The notes beneath the pieces are model-generated. The model was not told the DNA's origin and searched no databases. It was given only the letters and a program-made list of their open reading frames with translations. DNA of 64,000 nucleotides from Ignelater luminosus (Eukaryota; Arthropoda; Insecta; Coleoptera; Elateridae): the NCBI GenBank assembly GCA_011009095.1, contig VTPC01090614.1, positions 537,163-601,162 on the forward strand, written 5' to 3'. Positions 25,124 through 35,489 of this stretch are shown here, in pieces. Every line of letters starts with the position of its first letter. Position 1 is the stretch's first letter. The position numbers were made by a program, and so were the translations under genes.

Positions 25124-25305
25124 TTGCAGAATCATCGAAGGTCTATGGGTAGTAGAGCTTTAGAAAAATGCTCATAAGTTTTGACTCGAACGGTTGCATC
25201 ACCTGGAAGTGAGTTTATTTTGACTTTCTCGTCAATCTCGATCGATTGATACCCCACTCGACCCTCTCCGCGAGGTGCAGATATACGAAACTCCAGTCGA
25301 AAAAT

Positions 25306-26875
25306 TGAAGAATTACAGCAAGGTTATTTTCTGCACACAACAAACGCAAACTTTTAGGACACTACTAGCGCATCACACTTGGTTTAATTTTATTCGTGCA
25401 TTTTAATTTTGAAATAAGTGCAGGATCGACGCAAGGTTTACAAATCTCCAGGTTACCCACTATGAGCTCGATGGCCAATCCATCCAAGCTATCGGGCTGA
25501 AACAAAGCTCTTGCTGCAATCACATTTGGTTGGATAAACAAATAAACTAGTGGGTTACCTCGAAAGTTCGTTTCGGGACCGTAGGTGCTAAAATCACTTG
25601 ATCTGACCAATTGATGAGCATAAATTAAATGCACCGAACAATCTTTCTGTGGGCTAAATTAGGAGACGAGGATGTACTAAAGAGGTTTTATCCGTGCAAA
25701 AAAAGAAATGAGCTACAACTCCCGAATATCTAAGAATTCCCCCAATAAATAAATGATGGAAAATTCCCAACACCTGTTTCTTTGCGACGGAGTTCTATGT
25801 GGATTTAGCTCCAGATTAGCTTCAACTTTTTGCAAGAAAAAACGACTCCTCGAGGACGGCAACGAACTTAAAAGAAAGTTTGAGATGCGTGTAAAGAGAC
25901 AGAAGAATTCACCGTTGACAATACCAAGGGGTCGAACAGTTTCTTATTGGGCACTCGAAAGTAGGGGTAACAAGCTAACACGAGAGTTGACGTTTCTAAA
26001 AGATAGCTACACTGAAGAATGAAAACTAATTTTTAAATACAATAAAGCTGAAAATTATTTTACAAAAAATCGAAACTAATAAAATGAATCTACAATAATA
26101 CATGCATTACTTCGCGCAGACAATCTGGCACTTGATTTATTGCGACTAGGGCTTCTAACATTAATTTAAATAATTTTCTTTATATCAAAGTTTCACTTTT
26201 ATAAAACATTTTTTCTATTCTCTTAATAATAAGCTTCACTAACATAAATTATTAAAATCTAATATAATTTGTATTCGGGAATATTACTTTAAAATAAATA
26301 TCTAAACAAAAACTCATCAGTAATGACTTTCGTATTATATTGTGAATAATAGAAGAGTATCGCATATTCAATAAGCTTTTCTTATGTATAACTTTCTTGT
26401 AAACAACCTTTTATTAAAGGATCAAACAAAAGGAAAAACGAGAACTTAATAAGTGAACTTAGAAACTTTGTCAATAATATCAGAACGCGTGGACCAGTTT
26501 CTACAACCTATCAATATTTGGATGATAGATTTGGCATACAATGCTTGTTTTTTCCTAGTCTTATTTTTTATTTAATATCATTAAGTTGCAAGAAGTGCGA
26601 GTTATAAAATTTTTCAAAACAAAAACAAGCAGATTCTTTTGGAACCGAGTTCATAAATGTAAAAATTTAAAAATATTTCGTAAAGATTCCTTTCTTCCTA
26701 CGTAGTATTACATTCAAATGAATGGCAATTAAATGAGTGTACATAACGTGTAGAGATACTACTGCAGTAGTATGTGTTTTCCTACAGTAGCAAGCGATGT
26801 TCTGTAAAATGCATTCCTAGATTACCCAAAGTTGACAAAATCAATGTTTTCTGTAACGCTCTTTCTTGTTTTCAG
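25306..26875. other. End of intron 1, unassigned
   Basis: AT-rich sequence with two short ORFs (minus 25365-25634 and plus 25753-26022, 89 codons each) that resemble no known protein. The polypyrimidine tract and CAG acceptor of sei exon 2 close the stretch at 26875. Confidence 0.5.
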
Positions 26876-27119
26876 GTGTTATCCTTGGGAGCCGATGTAC
26901 TTCCAGAATACAAACTACAAAATCCAAAATTGCACAACTGGACAATTCTCCACTATTCGCCGTTCAAAGCCGCTTGGGATTGGTTGATTCTCGTCCTTGT
27001 GATGTACACCGCAATCTTTACGCCGTACGTAGCTGCCTTTTTGCTCAGTGAACCTGACTACAGTAATAAGAAATCGAAGAAATATGGAGATGATCCTATT
27101 GTGCTCATTGATTTAATAG
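26876..27119 (+). CDS. sei: ERG channel exon: pre-S1 linker, S1 and start of S2
   Basis: The exon opens right after a CAG acceptor with [14 protein letters not shown], the conserved ERG segment just before S1. It continues through [11 protein letters not shown] to S1 (about residues 183-207 of the joined protein; [18 protein letters not shown]), a charged S1-S2 loop containing EPDYSNKK and KKYGDD, and the start of S2 (VLIDLI). It ends at 27119 before GTAAGT, one base into a valine codon completed by exon 3. The first acidic residue of the ERG S2 cluster (D456 in human numbering, here D229) is in this exon. The 5' boundary, immediately before VLSLG in phase 0, is as I recall it the same boundary as in vertebrate KCNH2, where alternative N-termini join the common channel core. 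No frameshift or stop is seen. Confidence 0.95.
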
Positions 27120-27294
27120 GTAAGTATTTTAACGTATTTTTTTATGTAACTGTTCTTGTGCGTTCTAATAGGTAGCTCGAGAAATATACAAGTTTTAATA
27201 ATGAAAATTTATTAAACAAAACAAGGCAGAATATATACGCACTTTAAAATATTTAGTAATGCGGCACCACCAGAAATTCGTTGCACAATTCTTA

Positions 27295-30200
27295 CAGCGT
27301 TTCTTAAGAGAGTCATAGTCACTCCATACGTTTGCTGTTAGGTCCCCGATTTTTGTACGTCAAGCTTCCGATCAGTGAAAAGAAGATCCGAATCGTCTAA
27401 GTAGCATAAGAAAAGTAGTACTCGACAAGCACCAATGAATAAGTCTAGCATGGGGAAAAGAGTGGCCTGCTGCGCTTATTTTCGTATTACCAAAGAGGCA
27501 GATTATCATGCGCAAGTCCCTGAGGCCGTCGGTAGTTTTGCTAAAGTCATAGTTACTCCTATGAGTCCATATACTTCCACATTAATCATAGTTACTACCG
27601 AGAGTTTTCCCCAAAAGCACTTTTACTCCCGGGAGCCATAGGTACTCCCTCGAGGGACATAATAGCTCAATTGTAGGAATTCGACTTCTGAAAGCTATTC
27701 AAGTTATATCAGATTTTGTTCGAGCTACTATTGCTTTAGAAATATCGTACAAAATCTAGTAGGGCTTTTAGTTGTCCAATACCGTCAAAGTAGTAAATGT
27801 GTTTTCCACATTTTACCTAGGAAGTCCAATGTATCCCTCTCCATCCTGACTACCCAAGTTGACGATTCCAGCTTCATTTTTACGAATACGTGAAGGTAGG
27901 TTGTTACGCATAAATACTCCTTTAGAATTTGATATTTACAAGAGATTTATCATAGCTTAACAAGTGTACGTTTCTCAATGCATGGCGTGGTAGCTTCAGC
28001 AATAGTTTTTAAATGGGATTTCAAAGAAATCTAACCTTTTCTTATATGGTTTTAAAATAATTCTTTTCCAATAACTGCACTTTCTATCGCCTACTTCTGT
28101 CGGTTTGCTTTGTCCAAGGTATTCTTGGCAACCTTTCCTCTTGCTCAGGATCACAGGTACTCTCGGAGAGAAAAGTAGTTATTTTCGAAAGCCATGAGCC
28201 TAGAGTGTTAGACACTAATCCAAGAGTCATAGGTGCTTCACCGAAAGGCACAGTTGCTTCCCTAGAAGTCTTAGTTGTTTTCGAGAGTTATATGTATTAT
28301 ACGAGGTTCATAAGTACTCCTGAACATCATAGAGGTGAAAACTCAAGGATAGTTCATTATGCCGAAAGTACGACGTGGTGAGATTAGGTTCGTAATTGTC
28401 GAAGGTCATGACCAAGTTAGGTTAGGTTAAAGGTAAAAATCGAGTCAAGGTCAACGATCATTTTACGTTAAGCGTGAAGCTGGAAAAAAGGGGTAGGCCG
28501 TGAGCAAAATTTACCACTTCGGATCATTACGAAATTAGACGGTCTAAGTCAGTACGAAAAAGTTCCCAGTTCACAACAGTACGAAAAGTTGTCGGTCTGG
28601 CACAGTACAAGAATCCTCCGTTTATGTTCAGTACAAAAACAACGCCCGTCCGAGTCAGTACAAAAAAGTTCTCTGCCTAAAACCACGTCTCCATATCTCC
28701 CCCCTTTCAGAACGCGAGTTTGCTAATTTTTTTTCGGTTTCTCGATAGCGAGACGGCGGTAAACAATAAAACATTGTCTCCAAATATTGACGGACCCCAC
28801 AAACCGGAGTAACAATTTTCCAAGGTTTGGAATTTTTTCCGACGTGCATAACTACCATTAGAGATAGGAGGTCGATGTGGGATCTTTCGAAAAGAGAAAA
28901 ACATGTTCATCCTAGAGACGCAAATCAGCACTTTATTTCGAAGGACAACAGAGCCAAGAAATTCTACTGTTTATTTGGAAACAAAGGGTCTTGGGCGATG
29001 AGGCGATCCGTTCTAGAGTTTTGTAGCACCAAACCATATAAAGAATATCTCCTAGGCCCGGAGGTAACCTTCAAACAAACCCCGTCGAACAAGCACAGTA
29101 TAGGGTACTTAGGAAACAACCTAAGTTTCTCCAGGATAGACCTCCCCGAAGCTTTGCGTTAGTCCCGTGAGTGCTTTCCGTAGGCTCTTTTGCCCTCTTC
29201 TATATTGATTTTTGGCCTCCAGAGTTTCCAGTAACATTCGCAAGACTTCTGAGAGTCATAGTCATTCCCACCGTTTGCTGTTGGGTCTCCGATTTTCTTT
29301 TACGTCAAGCCTAGTACCGGAGAAAAGTAAATTCGACCTGTTTGTAGATGTAAATCAAGAAATAGAAAACGGATACTAAGAAATAATACATGGGTATTAC
29401 TCTCTTATTATGACACTACCGAGAAGGAAAATCTTCGTGCAGACGTTCTTGAGGTCGCGAGTGGTTTTGCTCATGGATTTGTTACTCCGATAGTCATAGG
29501 TACTCTTTCGACAGTCAAAGTTACATACCTAGAGCTGTACCCAGAGTCATAGGTACTCCTAGGAACAGTTGTGGTTACTTCCCGAAAGCCATATACACTT
29601 TCCGAGAGTCATAGTTACTTCCGAAAGTCATAGCTGCTACCCTGGTGTTCACTGTTATTCGCGAGAGTTGTAGCTACAGCACCGAGAGCTATTTTCCACA
29701 ATAATAGGTACCCCCGAAAAGAGTTGTAGTTAGGCATTTTGTGTAAAACATGAGGTTGGAAGAAAGTGGTAGGCGGTGGGGAAAATTTACCGCTTTGGAT
29801 CATTACGAAAATGGCCCGTCCAAGTCAGTACAGAAAAGTTCGCAGTTCAGCGCAGTACGAAAGTTTGCCACTCCGGTTCAGACTTGTTTGAATCCTGGTC
29901 CAGTGCACTATGAAAAAGATTTCAGTCCAATGCAGTAGGGAAATCTGTCACTTTGGTTCGGTACGAAAACAAAGCCCGTCCGAGTCAGTACAAATAGCTT
30001 CAGTCGGGTGCAGTACGAGAACAGTGACGTCCCAATCAATACGAAAAAGTTGTCAATCCGGTCTGTCTGATAGAATCAATGTTGTGGACATTTCGACGCA
30101 AAGTCCCAGACTGAAGTCGAATCATGTACCGTACCGGAACACAAATCTTAATGTTAGATGTCCACAATTGTAGGAAGTAAGCTTCTGAAGACTGTCAAAG

Positions 30201-30620
30201 TGGTATCGGATCTTGTTCAAGCTACCATTGCTTTAGAAATACCGTACAGACTCTAGTAGGTGTTTTAATTGTCCAATACCGTCAAAGTAGTAAATGCGTT
30301 TTCCAGTTTTACGTAAGAAGTCCAATGTGCCCTACCCCATACTTACTATCCAAGTTGAAGATTCCAGCTTTATTTTTAGGAATACGTGGAGGTAGGTTAT
30401 TACGTATAAATACTCCCCTAGAATTTGGTATTTCCAAGAGATTTGCCACAGTTTAACAAGTCTACATTTATAAATTTATGGCGGTAGTTTTTAAATGGGG
30501 TTTCAAGGAAGCCTAACCCTTTCTTATATGGTTTTAAAGTAATCCTTTTTCAATAGCTGCACTTTCTATCACTTGATTATGTCTCTTTGCTTTCACTAAG
30601 GTCTCCTTGGCAACCTTTTC
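27295..30620. repeat. Duplicated block with two minisatellite types
   Basis: Two long direct repeats: 27300-27400 matches about 29260-29345 (AGAGTCATAGTCA, GTTTGCTGTT), and 27670-28145 matches 30165-30620 (GCTTTAGAAATA, TGTCCAATACCGTCAAAG, TACGTG.AGGTAGGTT). Between them are two degenerate minisatellites. One is built on GAGTCATAGTTACTCC-like units (about 27500-27660, 28150-28330, 29480-29720). The other is built on CCGAGTCAGTACAAAAA-like units (about 28540-28680 and 29820-30070). TTAGG-type units also occur at 28412-28426. The ORFs across the block (for example plus 28827-29162, 111 codons) have no recognisable product and are probably incidental. Confidence 0.7.
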
Positions 30621-32859
30621 TCACTTAGATTGTTAGATTGTAAATATGCAATATCGTGTAATTTACAAGCTTCATCGAAGGGGTTGATCCCGTTATCTCC
30701 CTTGGCAAGTCTCACCCAAACAAGTGCTCGGTCTGCAGAACTTATAATCTGGTAAATGTAATTCCATTGGCAATCTGTGAATTTCCCTTACCATACAATT
30801 GCATTTCAAGGTCGTAGACATGAACAAACGTATAAGAAGTCGATAAAAAAATTTAGAAGCTGCACTATAATAATTTTCTCGTGTGATCTTCATCCCTCTG
30901 GAGAATATGTGAATTATACAGCTTTTGATGAAATTCTAGCACTCGCTAGACCTTATACAAACCTTTTATCGATGAGTTGCATGGCTAATTCGGGTGTAAT
31001 GTCACCTTTTATGCTATCTGAAGGCTCTCGAAAGAAATAAGTTATTGCTTGAAATAAATTTATGATTTGGATGGGTGGATCCAGGACTCCCATTTTTTTC
31101 CTACTAACATTGATCTGTTTCTGATCATTTTCAAAAAATGCAGTGTTTGTCATGTTTTTGCGTTTAAGAACCACGGTACATTGGTAGACGTCATCTACAA
31201 AGTTTGCCACACCACTCAATTTCAGGAACTCGACCGCAAGCTCAAACATCAAGTTCTCTTATTTTCTCGATTCTACAGATTTAGGACTCACTATTTTATA
31301 AGTGGGGGAATACTACCTACTGCGTACCCTCTTACATACCTGCCAAACTAGGGTCAATTTACAATTAAATTTTTTAATAATTCGAAAACACGTGAAGATA
31401 AACACGTGCCGTTTTCACTAAATGACAATTTGGAGTTTATAGCGTCTTAGTTGCCGCATACATTTGTACGTTTACGCATAACTTTGCAATCGCTGCAAAA
31501 ATCCTTTCACGAAATGTGGACACCTATTAGAAAACTTTTTTCTGCCAAACTCATAAAGGCTATTCAAATTTAAAAAACATCTTCGACAGCATGAATATCT
31601 GACACGTTTCTGTCTGAAACATCAATCGTAAACATCAAACGACCTAATTTTGCGGACGAGTTAGGTTTTAAAAAAGACATAATGTGAATTTACAGTAACT
31701 ATAGATTAGAATTCATAACAGTTTTAGAGGTGATCACATTTGACACGTAAACTACAAGAAATGGGAGTACACTAAATGAAATATTGACCCCATGAATATA
31801 TTTTTTTCCTTTGTATGTATTCAACTGGTATAAAACGGAGGAAGTTTTAGCTTTCAAGTAAAATTTATTAACCCAACTAGTCATATTTCCGTTATTGCAA
31901 TAATTAACATTGCAAATGTACTGTTACATACTGTAATTTGAATTCCCTACATTTCTAAATGTACCAGGTTTTTTTTCATAAAATAAATTTTAATTGGTAA
32001 TCCAGTAATTAATGTACACTTAATAAACCAAAACTTTGCACTACATATCCTGCCGTTATTAACATACTTTGAATTATTGTGCGTGAACCTAATTTACATC
32101 CCTTGTCTTAACACTTAATTTATTTTGCCATTATTGATTTTAACCTGTAAATCGTTCTTAATGCCAGCCGCAAATACCACGCTGACTATATTAATATCCA
32201 TTCTCGGGGTACTTACCTTTGACAAGCTGTAATCCTCTTATTAAATTTTTTTGCAAGCCTTACTTTGTTCTTTTTTGTTACGATGTTTATTGATTTAAAC
32301 AGTTCTGCTGAAATGTGACTCCAGTATTACAGAATTATAGTTGCCCTTTCGCAAGCATAACGCATAACGCACCTAACGTAGATGGTAGTTACTAAAAAAG
32401 CCTTATTTTGACATTTCGGAATATACGAATTTAAAAGTCAAGGTAACATACAAACAGTAATGACAAAAACGAATACTGAAAAATGAAAAATAATTCAACT
32501 TGGAAATTATATTTAGTACTCTAGTTCATGATCAGTACGTCATATGTCAAAGATTATATTGCAACTTTGGAAATTCAATTATTGCAAGTAATATCAATGC
32601 CTTATCCAAGTCTTTGATTTTAAAAATACGGCGTGTCTTTTAAAAGAGTTTCGATTTGTGCTCTCGAACTTTTTTATTTCAAATAGAATGTTATTAATGT
32701 TTTTACAAATTTGCTTTTTATATACAGTGTGAAATCATGGTGAAACTTAACTACAGGTAGCTTAGTATTAGCTTGTTTTTAACTTTTACAACGGTATAAC
32801 ACGTGATATATTTAGTTATTTCAAAAAACAAAGAAGTTGCAGCCGGTTTTCTCTTTTGA
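30621..32859. other. Intron 2, unassigned; unrecognised minus-strand ORFs
   Basis: Minus ORFs at 31252-30953 (99 codons, end PELAMQLIDKRFV) and 30893-30693 could be pieces of one decayed coding region interrupted between them. I do not recognise the protein. The rest of the stretch to 32859 is AT-rich without features. Confidence 0.35.
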
Positions 32860-33373
32860 ACGAGACCTGGTGCAGATGAACGGTCCGCTGCCTCACCTGT
32901 CCGTGATGCCCGGATCGTTTAAAACCCGTTCCCCCACCAAACCTAACAATCAAAGACTCATCTCTACAGGACCTGCCAGTTCCGAGATACGGGACATCTG
33001 TCAAAAAACAAACGACGATCACTGGTGCCCGCATCATTAAAAATCCATTCCCTCACCACACCTAACAACCAAAGTTTCATCTCTATAGAACCAGCCGTTT
33101 TCGAGGTACAGGATATCTGTCAGAAAAAAAAAACAAAGGACGATCGGAGGCTTCTGGGTAGCTTGAATGGGCCTCGCGTCGTCCGCCACTACAAAACAAA
33201 AAACTCCGAAGCTGATACAACCACCCATTTGGAAAATATACTTTCTCTCTTTCTTTTTCCCTTTCTCTTTCTCTTTCTCTTTTTCTTTCTCTTTCTCTTT
33301 CGCCTTCTCTTTCGCTGTCTCTTTCGCTTTCTCTCTCGCTTTCTCTCTCGCTTTCTCTCTCGCTTTCTCTCTT

Positions 33374-33433
<60 letters not shown>

Positions 33434-33775
33434 TCTCTTTCCATCCCAAAACAAAGACATACAAATAAAACACAATCGTCACGAAGTTTCCCATCTAAAA
33501 ACCGAAAAGTTACCAAAAGCGAAACCAAAAGAGGTCCTGAAGCACCACTCGCCATAACGCGTTCGTCGGATTTGAAAGAAGCACTGTAAGCGCTCGTCTA
33601 TTTCCGGAAAGCTCCATAAGGCCAGTTTCAAAACTTTTCATGCGTCTGACGGTGAACCTCCGGTAACTTCACCCGTCCGTTGCGACTCTCGCCCCTTTAC
33701 CCTTTGCGAAACCGTCGTCGTCGCACTCCCTCACCCGCCGCCGCCGCCGCTCAAAATTAGATCCGGGCAGAAGCG

Positions 33776-33807
<32 letters not shown>

Positions 33808-35440
33808 CGTCTTCTATGTTTTTTAATATTATATACTAGAGCTGGCGTTTATCGGATTCGAAAAAGCACTATAAGCGTTTGCTCGTTTTCGTGCAGTTCC
33901 ATAAGGCCCGTTGGTAAGATGGAGAGCGCCACCCGCTCGTTGCGAAAAAAAGGAGAAACGTCCTCTCTCTCTTTTAATATTATAAACTAGAGCTGATGCA
34001 GACGGACCTCCACTACTGCGGCTCCGACTCAGACTGCGTGGTTCTGACATTTTAGCCCTTTTGGAATAGAAATGGCTGTGGTCGCTTTTGTCCAGCTTTG
34101 GCTACAAGACATTTGTCAAAGAAACAACCAAAATCGGTGTACCACTATCCCACTACACCTAAACGTCAATTTAGATATCACCAGGCGTTCTTGAAATACA
34201 GGATACATATGAAAAGAGCAACAGACGGTCGGTAGTGATGGGATAGCTTAAAAGCCCCTCTCCCACCATAGCTAACAATCAAAGTCCTATCTCGATAGGA
34301 TTATCCGTTCTAGAGATATGGCACACTTGTCAGAAAAAACAAAAGACCCGGATAGCTTAAAAGCCTTTCTCCGACCACTCCTAGCAATCAAAGTCCCATT
34401 TTAATAGCACTAGCCGTTCCTGAGATACACCACCTCTATGGAAGGAACAAAAGACGTTCGGTGATGCCCAAATTACTTAAAAGCCATTCACCCTACCACA
34501 CCTAACAATCAAAGTTCGATAGAACCAGCCGTTCCTGATGTATGGAATATCCGCCATATCAGAAAACAAAAGACGATCAGAAGTCTCGGGTAGTTTGAAC
34601 GGGCCTCCGAGAAACATTCTGTGTAGCCCTCTAAGAGCCTTGGTAAGACGGAAACCTTCAGCGACGTCACCCAACCGTTGCAACGCTCAATCCTTCACCC
34701 TTCGCGAAACCGTCGCTTCGCGCACCCCGCTTACCACCACTGGGAAGGAGACGCGGGCAGAAACGAAAAAAAGAGAGAGACGTCTTCTACGTCTTTTAAT
34801 ATTATAGCTAAGGCTGGCGCTAACGCGGAGGTCCGCTGCACCACCTCTAGGCCCTCGCTTAGCCGCTCGGAGCGGACGCCTACGGCGTCGCTTAAACTTT
34901 TTAAGTCTCTCGGAGTAACAGGTGTGACTGCTTTCGGCGATCACTGGTCAAGCTCACTTTTGTTTGCAGACGCGCCGTACAGGTCCTTGCATACGACAAC
35001 ATCGGTGGCTGAAGTTACGAGTGATATACAGGATACCTGCCAAAAAAAAAAACAAAATACTGTCGGTCTCGTGCACATCTGCAAGCCTTTCCCTCACAAT
35101 CCCATCTCTATAGGATTAGTCGTTCCTGAGATACGGTTGTTAAGAGAACTAATTATTATGGCTCGGGTTGCGCCCTCGAATGGGCCACCTTCGGTGGCAC
35201 CACCTCTGGCTGTGTTGTCTTTGTTGATGGTTACGATTTTCTATGGGTCATGACGGGTGGAAAAAGTATTGTCTCTTCTGTATTTATTTCTCACGTAGTG
35301 TACATGCTGACCGGGCGTTAACGGTCTGTAGCCTTCTTCTCTTTTGTCGCTGGATGCATTTTCTGTCACCAAATGGTACAAAACGCAAAGCTGATTCGTA
35401 TGGTAGTAGATTTGATTGAAATGGAAGTCCAACGGTTTCT
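32860..35440. repeat. Composite dispersed repeat, copy 2 (expanded)
   Basis: This has the same module order as 790-1705 but with modules multiplied. A roughly 115-bp unit carrying CCTAACAATCAAAGT, a CCGTTCCTGAGATAC-like motif and ATCTGTCAAAAAAC appears about twice at 32880-33180 and about four times at 34090-34600. A module ending in AGAGAGACGTCTTCTA..TTTTAATATTATA repeats at about 33540-33840, 33845-33990 and 34600-34805. The closing segment with CATGAC..GTGGAAAAAG and GGTACAAAAC is at 35230-35435. The long serine/phenylalanine and arginine/glutamate ORFs at 33025-33589 are products of the CT tract, not genes. It abuts the gypsy-like fragment at about 35450-35490, but no link is shown. Confidence 0.8.
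33241..33450. repeat. Long polypyrimidine (CT/CTTT) tract
   Basis: About 210 bp are almost pure pyrimidine on the + strand, with CTTTCT-like units, a middle part of CGCTTTCTCTCT units carrying a periodic G, and a (CT)n end. An (AG)n tract follows at about 33780-33807. Confidence 0.95.
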
Positions 35441-35489
35441 CCATTTCGTGTGTGACCAAAAGTCAACTCCTTTAAGATCTAATTGGACA

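Larger units (their letters stand above)
22555..25305. repeat. Inverted-repeat element enclosing telomere-like tracts and an R1-type insertion
   Basis: 22555-22735 is inverted relative to about 25132-25305. Shared words, read in the left-arm direction, are GTGGGGTATCAATCGATCG, TTGACGAGA, AAACTCAC and GAGCATTTTTCTAAAG. Identity by eye is about 75-80%. If the retrotransposon between the two CCTAA tracts is removed, the arms would be only about 60-80 bp apart, so the original structure was probably a foldback element with a CCTAA-rich loop. No transposase belongs to it. Confidence 0.75.

Noticed and set aside
26774-26875. Extension of the ERG exon upstream of VLSLG
   Set aside because: The frame is open but the sequence is not ERG-like, and a strong TTTTCAG acceptor precedes the conserved start.
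28827-29162. Protein-coding gene of 111 codons
   Set aside because: It lies within the duplicated minisatellite block and resembles no known protein. The length is within what chance gives in this GC-richer patch.
27295-30620. CRISPR array
   Set aside because: Repeat units are degenerate, spacers are not unique or uniform in length, and the context is a eukaryotic intron.
30693-31252. Host gene on the minus strand
   Set aside because: Two short ORFs separated by stops, with no recognised family. Kept only as an unassigned stretch.
33025-33589. Overlapping 100-170 codon ORFs on both strands rich in Ser/Phe/Leu or Arg/Glu/Lys
   Set aside because: They are translations of the CT-rich tract at 33241-33450, which stays open in several frames by composition alone.
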